Shown piece by piece: positions 24,593 through 36,300 of a DNA stretch of 64,000 nt. The notes below the pieces were generated by a model. It searched no databases and was not told where the DNA came from. It saw nothing but the letters and a program-made list of their open reading frames with translations. The stretch is taken from contig BDSI01000001.1 of the NCBI GenBank assembly GCA_003117195.1, positions 806,001-870,000 of the forward strand. The letters are read 5' to 3'. The position numbers and the translations under genes were made by a program. Position 1 is the first letter of the stretch. Every line of letters begins with the position of its first letter. Origin of the DNA: Eudorina sp. 2006-703-Eu-15 (taxonomy: Eukaryota; Chlorophyta; Chlorophyceae; Chlamydomonadales; Volvocaceae).

Positions 24593-24945
24593 ACGTCGCC
24601 TCGTTCGGCCACCTGGCCGCGCTGCCCGGCGCCGCTGCGCCTGGGCCTCTTGGAGGGCTCATCGGGACCAGCGGAATGAGCAGCGGCAGATCCCGGCCCC
24701 GGTCGCTGCTGGTGCTGATGCTGCTGCGGGTGCTGCGGCTGCTGCGGCTGCTGCGGCTGCGGCGGCTGCCGCTGCAGACGTCCTGCGCCTCCGGCTGCTA
24801 CCTGCGGCGGCGACGGCTCCCGATCCCGGTGGGTTCGCCTGTCTGGGCGCTTCCGAAGAACGCGGTCGCTGGACGGACCGGGTTCCGGACCCGGGCCGTC
24901 CGCATCGCTGGCGCCCGCCGCCGCCGCCACCGGCTTCCGAACCAT
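16650..24945 (-). CDS. Giant modular protein with four Tudor/agenet-like repeats
   Basis: Six phase-consistent exons: 24945-23806, 23544-23107, 22603-22085, 21370-20606, 20294-20164, 19938-16650; 2,093 aa. A module of about 65 residues occurs four times (about 352-415, 498-561, 671-734, 951-1013). Its first half reads like LVGRKLSVPLAEMFGDAKYG and its second like PGHVVLIMRNDR...PVELVRRWLVE. The fourth copy is diverged (VVDVPASIFG ... AVVIKVAAPPD ... FCLSAKQVRLWWPAG). Each of the first three WLVE ends runs into a long poly-Glu stretch, then basic Ala-rich linker. The N-terminus is Arg/Gln/Pro-rich; the C-terminal 1,080 residues are Gly/Ala/Pro/Gln low complexity. Alternating small beta strands with W/F/Y residues suggest a Tudor/agenet or PWWP-like chromatin reader, but this is inference. 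The start is the ATG of MVRKPV; an in-frame upstream extension exists but looks non-coding. Confidence 0.82.
17160..17210 (-). repeat. GGATCC-rich repeat coding for Asp-Pro
   Basis: Closely spaced GGATCC-containing units encode alternating DPD/DPG residues inside the last exon of the modular protein. It is in-frame low-complexity coding sequence. Confidence 0.75.
18984..19177 (-). repeat. Tandem duplication coding for a 32-33-residue repeat
   Basis: Two consecutive copies of about 97-99 bp within the last exon of the modular protein encode AAAQPNDPRVSGS followed by a Gly/Ala run and TDVPTRSRVPA. The nucleotide copies are nearly identical, so the duplication is recent. Confidence 0.85.
21389..21492 (-). 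repeat. 12-bp repeat next to an acceptor site
   Basis: About nine units of CAGTTGGAGCGA (plus sense; second last base varies) lie in intron 3 of the modular gene, directly before the acceptor of exon 4 at 21370. On the sense strand it is a CT-rich run that may serve as an extended pyrimidine tract. Confidence 0.85.
21661..21711 (-). repeat. Long hairpin in an intron of the modular gene
   Basis: The arms CGCTGACTGCCAG plus AGCAAGGT pair with their reverse complement across a 7-nt loop. The 21-bp stem is interrupted only by two unpaired bases on one side (21661-21683 with 21691-21711). It lies in intron 3, between the 12-bp and 9-bp repeats. Confidence 0.85.
21732..21810. repeat. 9-bp satellite (GTTACCTCG), about nine copies
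   Basis: Perfect GTTACCTCG units run without interruption, ending in GTTACCTCC. The array is intronic in the modular gene, between exons 3 and 4. Confidence 0.92.
22018..22051. repeat. CAA trinucleotide run
   Basis: About eleven CAA units lie just downstream (minus sense, TTG) of the donor site of exon 3 at 22085 of the modular gene. Confidence 0.9.
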
Positions 24946-27390
24946 CGCACGGAGGCGGCTGACCGGTGACCGAAATGACCGAAATGACCGGCTCACAGAA
25001 ATGTGTTGTCCTGTCCGATTTGGTTGAGATGGAGAAAGCTTCGAATGAGATGATGGGAAAGGCTTCAAGTGAGATGTAAAATGATGAAAATGGGCACCGT
25101 CCGCGGGGGTCTTCGAGGGCCGCGGACTGGCCGGCTGCTGCCTCACGAGCGAGTAGGGAAGACCGACAGTTTGGGTCAGCCCCTCAGCCGCTTGAGGTGC
25201 GAGGCAAGACGGGTCGCGCGGGAGTGCAAGCAACGGCCCACGAGGGCGGGTGGATGGATGTGTCGTTTTGCGTCTTCCGCAACGTTTGGCGAGGCCAAGG
25301 TTTCCGTCCGGTGGTAATCACACTTCAAAATGTGTGTCAGTACTGCGTCAGTCCAGATTTTCCCTTTAATCAAAACGACGTCTTCCACAGTAACCCTTAA
25401 GGCATAACTCAGTTGAGGACGAGGTGGAGGAAGGGACCGTCGCGGGTCTCGGGCCGCATCGGGATGACGTCAGCCGCTCCGGGATCTCGTCGTCCCGTAA
25501 CCGCTTCGGAACCGCATCGCTCTCGCCACACACATATCGGCAAACCAAGCTTGAAGGGGAGCTCCGCTCTCCGCGGTCTAAGGAAATATCTATTGGCAGC
25601 GCGGCATCGTGCTGTATGCTGTCATGGACGGACTGACGGCAGCTGTGGCTCGCGACCGACCGACCCACGGGTCCGTTCCGTGTTGCATTCCTCAGGCGTA
25701 GGTGGCTGCTGATACCTGGCGCACAAAGACCTGATGCTGCCGCAGCAACAAGGCAGGGGGCAGCGCCGCAGAAAGCGCCGAAATGGGTGGAGAAGCGCTA
25801 CCCCGTGTGTGGCACAGGCGCGTGGGACGGGCCCCGCTGCCCCGCCGGCCGCCGCTGGGGGTTGGATGTCACGGTGGCATGGACTGGCGCGGACTCACAT
25901 TGGGGCCCTATGTTTGTACGAAACATGGCAGCCAGGACTGCAAATGCCAGCCACCCGCGCCACCCCTTTCTCGCAGGGGCCGTCCCCAAACGCGCTCGAA
26001 CTGACCTCCACCAGAAACCAACAAGCGGGGTGCCCGGCGGCCACCTCGCCATGAAGCCGCCTCGTGTGGCTGGCCCACCGAGCGGGTGGTGCTCTCGGCG
26101 CCGGTCGTCCCCAGCGCCATCGCCACATCGGCCGCGCCCCTCAGTCAAAAGAACATGTCGTCAGCGGTCCGCAGCACAGCGCGGCGTCCGGACGTCGGCC
26201 GGGTGTGTGCCGCTTTCAAAATCGGACGGCCAGGAAGGCCTCACGGGTCAAGGCCCCATCCGCGGACCATTCTGCCCCCCTTGCAAAACAAACCCAATAC
26301 CTTAAAACACGAAGCGCATTCCGTCGAGTCCACACTGTTTCCGCCGCGCTTTCCGCCGCGCCGGTTTCTCTCCACTGTAGCACTCTTTTTCCCGTGGTAA
26401 GTCCTCCGCCGCCCATCCCCCCCCCCCCCGCGCAGCCGAACCGTCCCCATCACGTCGCATCGCAACCCCCAAGCCCACCCCAAGGCCATGCGCGACGTCG
26501 CCGCCGCCGCAGCCGCTTCCACGGGTCCCCACACCGCCGCCGCCATCCCGCCCCCAGCCCCAGCCTTTCGCCCCCGGCTCTCGATAAGGCCCCCGGCTCC
26601 CGATAAGGCCCCCCTACCCACACCTCCACACGCCCGTCCCAGCGTCTCCAGGAACTCGGTGTGTACTCGGGAGGTGCTGGTGAGTGATCGGTGGCCCAAG
26701 CTCTAGGGAGGTCCTCACTTCCTCCCACCTCTGGCGCCGGCCAGAGCAAACAATGCGAGCGCGCACACGGATTGGCGGTATGCCCCACCCTCTTGACCAC
26801 GGCCGCCAAGACACACACCGGCGGTTATGGGTGGGCTTCTTGTTAAACGCACACCGCACTGGCGCGCCGGCACAACGCGCGAGCAAAAAGCCAAGCAGGT
26901 GCCGCACAGCAAAAGCGCCCTGCGAGGACGCCGCGCACACACACACGCACACGCACACACCCCTCCACATACATAGCATGGACGTACTGAAAGCAGCAGC
27001 ATTTGTGTAACCCAAAACTACGGGCAGTACCTGGGGGACTGCCCGTACCTTTGCAAGGGTCAGGTCGAGATAAGAAAAGGCACACACACACGCACACACA
27101 TATTGGCGAAGGCCAGTTTTATGAACATTTGCAAACAAGACCAGCAGAGGGGCCTATCTCTATACCACCCGCCCGCGGTTATGGATCCGGGCGCCGCAGC
27201 TCCCAGGCCGGACGCGTCCGGGGGCGCTCCTCGCCCCGCCCCGCCCTCGCTCCACGGCCCTGGCCCTGGCCAGGGAACGCAGTTCGAGGCAGCAATCGCC
27301 GGCGGCTGCATTCTCGCCCTGGCCCGCGTGATTGATCCACACACATGGCCACACACGGCTGCACACGGCTGCGCCTGTCGCGGCACACGC
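24946..27390. other. Interval between the modular gene and CEP83
   Basis: About 2.4 kb. It should contain the promoter and 5'-UTR of the leftward modular gene and the 3'-UTR of CEP83. Reading frames here have no family motif. A CA-rich microsatellite lies at about 26936-26966 and another at 27080-27102, with a hairpin at 27019-27047. Confidence 0.45.
27019..27047. repeat. Perfect 10-bp inverted repeat downstream of CEP83
   Basis: TACGGGCAGT and its complement ACTGCCCGTA flank a 9-nt G-rich loop, about 345-370 nt after the CEP83 stop. A 3'-UTR hairpin or processing signal is possible. Confidence 0.7.
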
Positions 27391-30300
27391 CTAGGGCTGC
27401 ACGCCCAGACGCGCCGCGTCCATGTACTGCTGCTGCCGCGACCTCAGCGCCGCGATGGAGCTCAGCAGCGCCGCGTCCACGATGGAGCCGCCGCCGGCGG
27501 CCAGGCCGCCGCCGCCGCCGCCGCCGCCCGTGCCGCCCAAGGTGGTGGTCATCGTCGTGACCGCACCGCCCGCGACGCCTCGTCCCAGCCCCCCGCCCTC
27601 CCCGGTGTCATCGGATCCCTCCCGACTGCTCTGAAGGGACTGCTGCAGCCGTGGCCGCCGGTCCTCTGGTGCTGATGATGGTTGTTGGTGGTGCTGCTGC
27701 TGGGCGGCTTGCGCCGCAGCGCCGGCGGCGGCGCCGGCGGCCGCCGCCGCCGCCACGCCGCCGGCGGCGGTGCCGTTGCCGGTCACGATCACCACATTGG
27801 GCGCCGGGGCGGGGGACGTGGTGGTGATGTACGACGGTGCGGTGAGCGGCCTGCCGCCGGGGGACGAGTACGCGCCGCCGCCGCCGACGCTGGCTCTGTA
27901 CAGGCCCACGGGACTGTACGGCGCGGGAAGGTCGTGGTAGGGGCTGGTCGTATGGCCCGGGGTGCCCGAGTTGAGATAGAGCACCTCGGACAACTGGCTC
28001 GCGTGCTTCACCTCCGCCGCCTTGAACTGCGGCCCAACATCGGAGTTTCACACGACACCCAGCTTAGTAATGTGTCTATGGGGACATAGTACACCCACCT
28101 TAGTAATGTGTCTATGGGTTTGCCGCTGGGAAGAAGACAACCTAACCATCACCTGCGACTCATGCACCGAACACCGCCCTGGCACCCACAGCACGACACG
28201 GCACGAGGCTTTGTCCCTTCCGAGCTCCCGTCCGCAACTCCACATGCTGTCACATGCTGCCACATGCTGTCACATGCTGTCAAGCGAGCCCCCGGTCGGC
28301 GGTGTTTTTGCTGCTGCAACGATCAATGCGTCACGAATAGCTTTCTGCACCGCCCCCTGTGTCCACTGTGGCAAAGATGCAGCGACGCCGCGGAGCACCG
28401 CCTCTTCCCCCGAATACTGTGCCGGGCCTCCCGGGTTGGGCGGCTCGAGGCACACGAGGGTCTTTGTCCCCTGTGTTTAGAAATGAAACCATGTGTGTGT
28501 GTCCCCTGTGTTGATGGATAAGAGACCCGCCCGACCCAAACCAAGCACCAATACACCAAGCCCCTGTGTGTGTCCAACTCACGTGCCCTTTCCCACCCTG
28601 CCCTCTAGTCCGCGCAGTACCGTATCAGGTCATGTCGACACCTCCCCCGTTGGAGATCGCCCGGTCGGGACTAGGGATCGACCTTGTGACGGTAAGGACT
28701 GCATGCCGTAGATGAAACCCCGCCCCCGCCCCCCCCACCCGCCCCGCTTCGAAGATGTCCGACCCTCCCTCCCTCCCTGCCGCTGCGTTCACGCCTTGAC
28801 GTGTCCCCAAGAGTGCCGTACCTTGAGGTCCGCCACCTCGTCCGTCAGCTGCGTCACCGCCGCGTGCGCCCCGCGGGCCTTGCGCTTCACCTTCTTCAGC
28901 TCGGCCTCGTGTCGTACAGTCAGCTCCTTGACGGCGGCCTACCAGACGACCCGTGGGGGAGGGGGGGGCGCAGCGTAGGTAGCCGGCGTGGGGTTATGGG
29001 GGCTATCGAAGGGGGTCTGAAAGGAAAAGACATGCACCCACAGACATGCACCCACAGGTATGCGGGTTGAAGCCAATCGGTAGGCTCGGATAGAAGCGGA
29101 GCAAATCGCGCGCCTCGCTGCCGCCGTCTACTCCATCCAGCACACGAGAGGCCCCCCCCCTTGGTACCGCCCACCTGGTACCGCTTGGCCAGTGCGGCCT
29201 TCTCCAGCGCCCATGCAGACCTGCGATCGCGGCCGGTGGGAGGGCGGCGAGGGGGAGCGGGGGAGGGGGCTGTCGGTAGCGGCTCCGGCAGACACCCGCG
29301 CAGAGGCCCGTGGCAGTGGGGCAGTGGCAGGGGGGCAGTGGCAGCTCCCGTAAGAAAGACAAGAGCGGTGCCGCGCAGAGGCCGCCACGCAGCGGCAGTC
29401 AGCCTCTGCCCACTCGTGGCCCCACCGGCAGGCCCACCCAGGCTCCGGCGCCCCTCCACCGCCCCACCTCAAGACCTCCGCGCCCCTGCACCCGCCCGCC
29501 CCGCCCGGATCGCACGCGGCCACGGTCATCGCGGTATCGCCGCTGCCCTCGCAACGCGTCGGTACCCACCCACGCCCCGCCGTACCTCGCGGCTTCCGCC
29601 GCCCGGTGGGCCGCCGCCCGTTCGTTCTCCGCCTCCCGCCGCACCGCATCCACCTCCGCGGCCAGGGCGTCACGGGCGGCCCGGACCTGCCAGCACAATG
29701 AGCCCGGGGCGACCAGGGGCCCGGATGATCGGGTGTCAAGGTGACCCATGGTACAAAGCCAATGAGGAGTAGCTTTCGTTGCCCTTTCCAGGTAAAAGCG
29801 GGGGCGGTAACGCAAGAGAGCCCGAGCGGAAGCAGAGATGAAGCGGGGACGGGTCGGGACCGCGAGGAAACCGCGGGCGGGGCGGGGGTATGCCTAGGTG
29901 CGTAGGGCCTGCGCGCCGCCGTGGGGAGCTGCCCAACGCACCGGTTGCCAGAACCGTTTTGAGACTCCCTGGCAGCGGCACCCCCACGCCCCCACCTGCA
30001 GCGTGTTCTCCTCCGCCACCTTGATCCGCTGCTCCAGCTCCGACCGCTTCTCAGTCAGCTGCTGGACTAACATCTGGGAGCGCACCAGCTCGGCCTGGGA
30101 GCCGACCCCCGGGGAGGGAGCCGAGGGGAGGGGGGTGGGTTGAGGTCTTGAGCACAGCAAACCAGTGGGTAGGAATCGTTGGTCCCTCCCTCATCCCCCA
30201 CCACACCCCCGGCTTTCCCCCGGCCTCCCCCCAAAGAGATCCCGGTGCTGATAGCTTTCGCCCCCGGGTCCTTGTCCCGGCAGCCAGCGCAGTGCAGTGC

Positions 30301-33300
30301 AATGCGTGTCCCTGCCTACCAGTTCGCTGTTGGCCCTCCTGATGTCATGTCAATCAAAAGACAGCGAAGCCGCACTAGAGCACCCAACTGATCACCACCG
30401 CCGTGTCGGGACGGACGAAGACGGCAAAGCGCTGCCACCCTGCCTACCTTGATCTCCTGCAGCTCCGCCCGCACCGCCTCCGTCCCCGAGTGGGCCTCCG
30501 CCAGCTGCTTGGCCAGGCCCTCTGCCCGCAGCGCCTCCCCGGCCGCCTCCCGGGCCGCCGTGTCGGCCTGGGTCTGCACCACCCGCAGCGTCGCCTCGGC
30601 CTCGCGCAGCCGCTCTGGGAAGGGAGGGAGGGGCGGTTGACGTGGTGGCGGCAACGGGAGGGTTATAGGAAGTTGGTTGAGATTGGGAGGGAGGGAGGGC
30701 ACCGCGCAGGCGTCCACGCCTTGGCGCCCGTGCCAAACGGCGAAGACGAACGGAGGGAGAACCCAGCGCTGCCACTGCCTCGTCAGCAACTGAGACCAAC
30801 GGCGCGCAGTGTGCGCCCCGCCAGCGCCGAGGTCGACTGCCGACCGACGTCCGACTCCGCACATGGTAAGCCATGCGGTGATAGCTGGGCACGCAGGACA
30901 GCCCGTTGAGGACGAAGGCCCGCCCTACAAGACGTACACCATCAAGCAGGTCTCCTCCACCGGTCTATCGCCCTTCCCTCAACTCGTTCTAACCCCGCGG
31001 ACTCCGCCATCTCTTTCATCCCCAACCTGCCACCCGAGGACCCTCCTAGGGGGCCGTTGGTCCCTCCGAAGCTCCCAACGCGCGGCCGTACTCTCCCCCG
31101 ACCATCTGGTGCAGCCCGTCAAGAGTCCCTTTCGACCCACGCACCCACCCACCCTCTCGACCCACCCACCCACCCACCCACCCACCCTCTCGACCCACTC
31201 ACCCACCCTCTCGACCCACCCACCCACCCACCCATCCACCCACCCTCTCGACCCATCCACCCACCCACCCTCTCGACCCACCCACCCACCCACCCTCTCG
31301 ACCCACCCGCCCACCCACCCACCCACCCTCTCGACCCATCCACCCACCCACCCTCTCGACCCACCCACCCATCCACCCACCCACCCTCTCGACCCACCCA
31401 CCCACCCACCCACCCACCCACCCTCTCGACCCACCCACCCACCCACCCACCCTCTCGACCCACCCACCCACCCACCCTCTCGACCCACCCACCCACCCAC
31501 CCACCCTCTCGACCCACCCACCCACCCACGCACCCTCCGTGAGCCGCTGCTGCGCTGCCGCCCGCTCCGCCACATCCGCTTTCTGGTCCAGCAGCTCCCG
31601 GGCCCTCTCCGCCCCGGCGCGCTTCTCCTCCGACAGCCGGGACTCCCACGTCACCAGCATCTTGGTCAACTCGTCCTGAGGGGCGGCGGTGGCAGCGGGG
31701 GAGGCGGCATGACTTGGCAGCGGAGGGGAGGGGTCTAGGAAATTTGTTGCCTTCCCCTTGCCTTCCCCTTGCCTTCCCCTTGCCTTCCCCTGGCAACGGG
31801 CGGGCGGCGTCCGTACGCCCCTGAGAGCGGGACCGAGCTCCCTCTCCTCGGCTACTTTCCACACCGTGACTCACGCGCCCCCCCCCAAACCCGTACTACG
31901 ATGATGCCGATCGCAGCCGCCCAGCCGCCGCCCCAGCACCCGAACCTCCGCCGAGCAGAGCTCTCACCGCCCGCCACCCGCAGCCCTGGCGACGCATGGT
32001 GCGGCCGCGTTCGTGCCCAGCCATCCACCCACCCGCTGGAGATCCTGGCACAGTCGAGTCTCTATCGGATATTCGCTCTGGCAGCAGCGCTAAGTATAAA
32101 TGTGTCTACCAACTTCCTATACCCACCCGCGCGGGTTCCCGGCTGGGCTTGTTTGCTGTTTGGCTGTTCTCATTTCCAAGTTTTTCACCCCTGTTGTTGC
32201 CCTTGCCTCCCCCGGCCCCCACCCGAGGGTTTCTTTCTCCGTTTCTCAATTTTACCTCCCCGCCCGCCGGCCCCCACCTGGTGTGCCAGCTTGAGCTCCG
32301 CGATAAGGCTGTCCTTCTTCGCCGCCTCCGTCTGCACCGCCGCCAGCCTGTCCTCCAGGCGGTGCACCGCCTCCTCCTGCTCCGCCAGCAGCGCCGACTT
32401 CTCGCCCGCCGCCAGCCGCGTGGCGCTGTCTAGCTGCGCCTGGAGCTGCGCTTGGGCGCTCTGTACGGTGCACACACGTGTGGGAGCCGGGCGTGCACGT
32501 GTACACACGGGCGGTTCTGGGTGGGAATCTCATTAAACACACAGACATGGTGTGGTTTGCATACGGGCAAACAAACGTTGCGGACTGCTATGCCCATTGC
32601 ATAACACGCACTCCTGCCCTGCCGACCGATCAACACACACGCACGCACCCACACATGGTTATCTGGTAAGCATATCCGCACCCGGGCTGGGTCGGGTGGG
32701 TATTTCGCTAACACACACATGGTTTGGGTAGGGCGGGTAATTCGCTAAGCACACATACACAAGGCGGTAAAGAGGGGGTGAAGGACAGGGTGAATGCGAT
32801 TGGGCCACTCGGAGAGCGGTTGCTGTGACCGGGCGGGAACGTGCGACTGGTGGGAAGGCGCAATGTGCGCCACGCAGTACAGGCACACGGCAAGTAAGGC
32901 CCGCGTGATGCGATGGCGACAAACGGGGCAAGCGCGAGGCACGCGCGTCAGGTACCCGGGCCCATGCCCCACGGGTGGTCTGGGTGCCCCTCCCTCACAT
33001 CAACCCACGCCCACCTCCTCGTCCCCCATGCGGTGTACTCCTCGGCCCCCTCGCCCACAGCGCAGAAAGCCAACCACGCCTAACCAGCTCGGAAGGCCCT
33101 TTAAGGGCCCCCCTCCCCGCAGCGCGTGCTAAAGCATGATGACCGGCTCCGTTTTGGGCTTGGGCCACACGTTTCAAAACCCACGCCGCACCGGTCGGTT
33201 CGGGTGGGCCCCTTTCCCAGCCCACACCGCACCTGCAGTCGCACGTTGGCTGCGAACAAGTCCTCCCCCGCCCTCTGACTGTCCGCCAGCTCCTGAACCA

Positions 33301-36300
33301 GGTGTCGGTTCTTGCGGCTGACGCTCTCCACGAACGACATGAGCTGAGCCGTCTCCTCCTGGGGAGAGCAGCGCAGCAGCAGCAGCAAGCAGGATGAGTG
33401 AGGAGCTGTGGAGCGGAGGCGTCGAAACGGTGCCCGACGGCTGCAAGGCGCCGGGGCACCTGGGCCCCCCACGTGCCCCCTACCCTTGCCCTACCACGCG
33501 GCGCCCCTACCTCTACCTCTATACCTCCCCCCCTCCTCCCCCTCCGCGCCATCCTCCTCCGGCCCACCTCCGCGGCCTTGACCTTCTTCTCCGCCTGCAC
33601 CGCCGCGTGCTCCTTGTCCACCACAGCCCGCTCCTTGGCGCGGCGGACCTGCGGGCGGCAGACGGGTCGGTCGGTGGGGTCTATCCGGGTGCCAAGCGAG
33701 AGAAACCCGCCCGACCACGCCCCTCCCCAGGGCCCGTTTATCGGTGTGTCACGAGGCCCGTCCGCTGCGGCCCCCCTACTTAGCGCAGTTTGAATATGTC
33801 TACCAAATACCTATGCGCTATGCCCCCTTACTCCCGTGCCCCCTTACTCCCCGCGCACTCCCTTCGCGCGCCGTCTCCCCCCCCCCCCACCCGTTCTAGG
33901 ATGCCCCGCACATCCTCTCTATCAGCGCCCGTCAGGTGCAGATCTGCCCCCACCGTCAGGTGCAGATCTGCCCCCACCATCAGGTGCAGATCTGCCCCCA
34001 CCGTCAGGTGCAGATCTGCCCCACCGTCAGGTGCAGATCTGCCCCCACCGTCAGGTGCAGATCTGCCCCCACCGTCAGGTGCAGATCTGCCCCCACCGTC
34101 AGGTGCAGATCTGCCCCCACCGTCAGGTGCAGATCTGCCCCCACCGTCAGGTGCAGATCTGCCCCCACCGTCAGGTGCAGATCTGCCCCCACCGTCAGGT
34201 GCAGATCTGCCCCCACCGTCAGGTGCAGATCTGCCCCCACCGTCAGGTGCAGATCTGCCCCCACCGTCAGGTGCAGATCTGCCCCCACCGTCAGGTGCAG
34301 ATCTGCCCCCACCGTCAGGTGCAGATCTGCCCCCACCGTCAGGTGCAGATCTGCCCCACCGTCAGGTGCAGATCTGCCCCCACCGTCAGGTGCAGATCTG
34401 CCCCCACCGTCAGGTGCAGATCTGCCCCCACCGTCACCCCCCCTCTCGCTCTTTCTCTCCCTCCTTCTCAAGGGGGGGGGGGCGCTAGAGCTCTAGGAGG
34501 GCTCCGGGGAGGACACGCCCCCCCCCCGGGTGCAAGAAGAGGGTCCACGCACGCACTACGAGACATCGCCTGGTACGCTGGACTTCACTTCTCGCGGCTC
34601 AGTTCTCTTCAGCACTACGCGCGGCAGCCCGCACCCACCTCCTCCAGCTCCTGCCTCATCTGGGTGGACGAGTACTTGGCCGCCTCCAGGTCCCGCTGCA
34701 GGGACCGCACGGTGCTCTCACTGGAGGCCAGCTTGGCTGGGGCCAGGGGGGGAGAGGGAGGGGGAGAGATGGGGTCTAGGGCTTGCGTAGGCAACGATGG
34801 AGAGGGGTATTGGGACTTGGTAGACATATGCAAGGTTGCAAACGATGGGGAGGAGGAACGTGAGGATGTTTTATAGGGAATAGGTAGGAATAACGGAACC
34901 ATCGGGAACCGCTGGCAGACTTCAGGGTTTACACAGGGTTTACACGTATTCACAGGTCGGGAGGGGTTTGACTCTATAGGGCTCCTTCCTGTCGACTCTC
35001 ACCCTGCGCCGCCATGAGCTGCGCCGTCTTGTCCCGCACCTCCCGCGACAGGGCCGTGTGCTCCAGGCGTGTGGCCTCCTGGTCGCCCACGGTGCGGACC
35101 TCCTGAGGGAGAGGCGGGGAGGCGCGCGGGGGTGGGGGGTGGGGGGTGCAGGGCATCGTCAGGATGGGTTGCGGGGTGGGGTCCAGGAATTTGGTGGACA
35201 TACTGAAGCTGCGGGTCGGGTGGGTCGGGGTGGGCGTCCAGGCGCCAGGACGGGGCCGAGGGGTTGGGCACGGAGGAAGGGGGTCCACCAGGTCGTGAGG
35301 CGGAGGCGGCATCCCGTGAGCCACAGCGCCAGGTGTAGACGCGCCCGGGTGGCCCCGGTCACCCATCGGTGACTCGCCCACACACTCCGCATCCCTGTCA
35401 TTCCCGCCCCCAACAACCCCGGCCCCCTCTCTTGCGGCCTAGTTTTGTTTTCGCTGCAGAGTATACTATATGTCACGCAAGTATTCTACCTTGCCCGCGA
35501 GTGCTGGGTTTGACCGGGCTCGTTCTGGGCACGGTACAGAGCGCGTCGCTGCCCTTTCCCACGTCGCTGCCCTTTCCAACACCCGCCCGCGCCCAACCCA
35601 GGCCGCCCGCCCCGGGCTAGCTTCCGGTTAAAACCCCCCCGGCCCCCTGCCCACCAGGCTGCGGAAGTTGTTCTGCAGCTCCTCGTAGTCCCGCCGCATC
35701 CGGATGTACGCCTGGTGGGACGACTCCGCCTCCTGCAGCAGTGCGGGGAACCGGGGTGTGAGAGGTGTCTGTCGGTGGCAGGCGACAGCGTGATGCATGG
35801 GGTACTGTGCATGCACCATGGCGGGTTCGGCGGGGAGGGAAGATGGAGGGCCAGGTTGTGGTAAGGGTGAGGGGACGAGGAAGGAAGCCGTGAGAGGCCC
35901 TTCAGCCTCCTATTGCGGCCCTTCCAGAGACACCCTAGCGAGTCCCAGTCCACGCTGCGAACTGAAACCGTACGAACGCGCGCGTGTACGCCCGCGTGCG
36001 CAGTCTGCCTCCGTGCCGCACGCCTGTGGGATGTTCCCCACGATGGGATGGGATGGGATGCTCTCCCATGGTGGGGTGCTGCATTCTCGGAGTCGTCGGG
36101 CACGGACACCCCGCTGCGGCCCGCCTGCCGCAGGCCGCCGCCCCGACGCCAGCTTGGCTGCTGGCTGCACCTCTTTCTTTTCGCGAGCGGGGTGGCTGTG
36201 GAGTGGAGTGGAGTGGCTATCTCATCGGGACCACGGCGGCATACAACACTCAAGAAACCCAGTCATTGCCAAACGCCAGGAGGCGCAACCAACGGTGGGC

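Noticed and set aside
31057..31874. Thr/Pro/His or Gly/Trp-rich proteins across the CCCACC repeat
   Set aside because: Frames arise from the minisatellite. Only 31675-31534 on the minus strand behaves as an exon, with matching phases on both sides.
33931..34432. CRISPR-like array of regular direct repeats
   Set aside because: Units are contiguous with no unique spacers, the DNA is eukaryotic, and no cas-like gene is present.
33790..34496. Long open frames in several phases across the 24-bp repeat
   Set aside because: The 24-bp period is a multiple of three and lacks stops, so frames stay open by construction. The array lies inside a CEP83 intron bounded by good splice sites.
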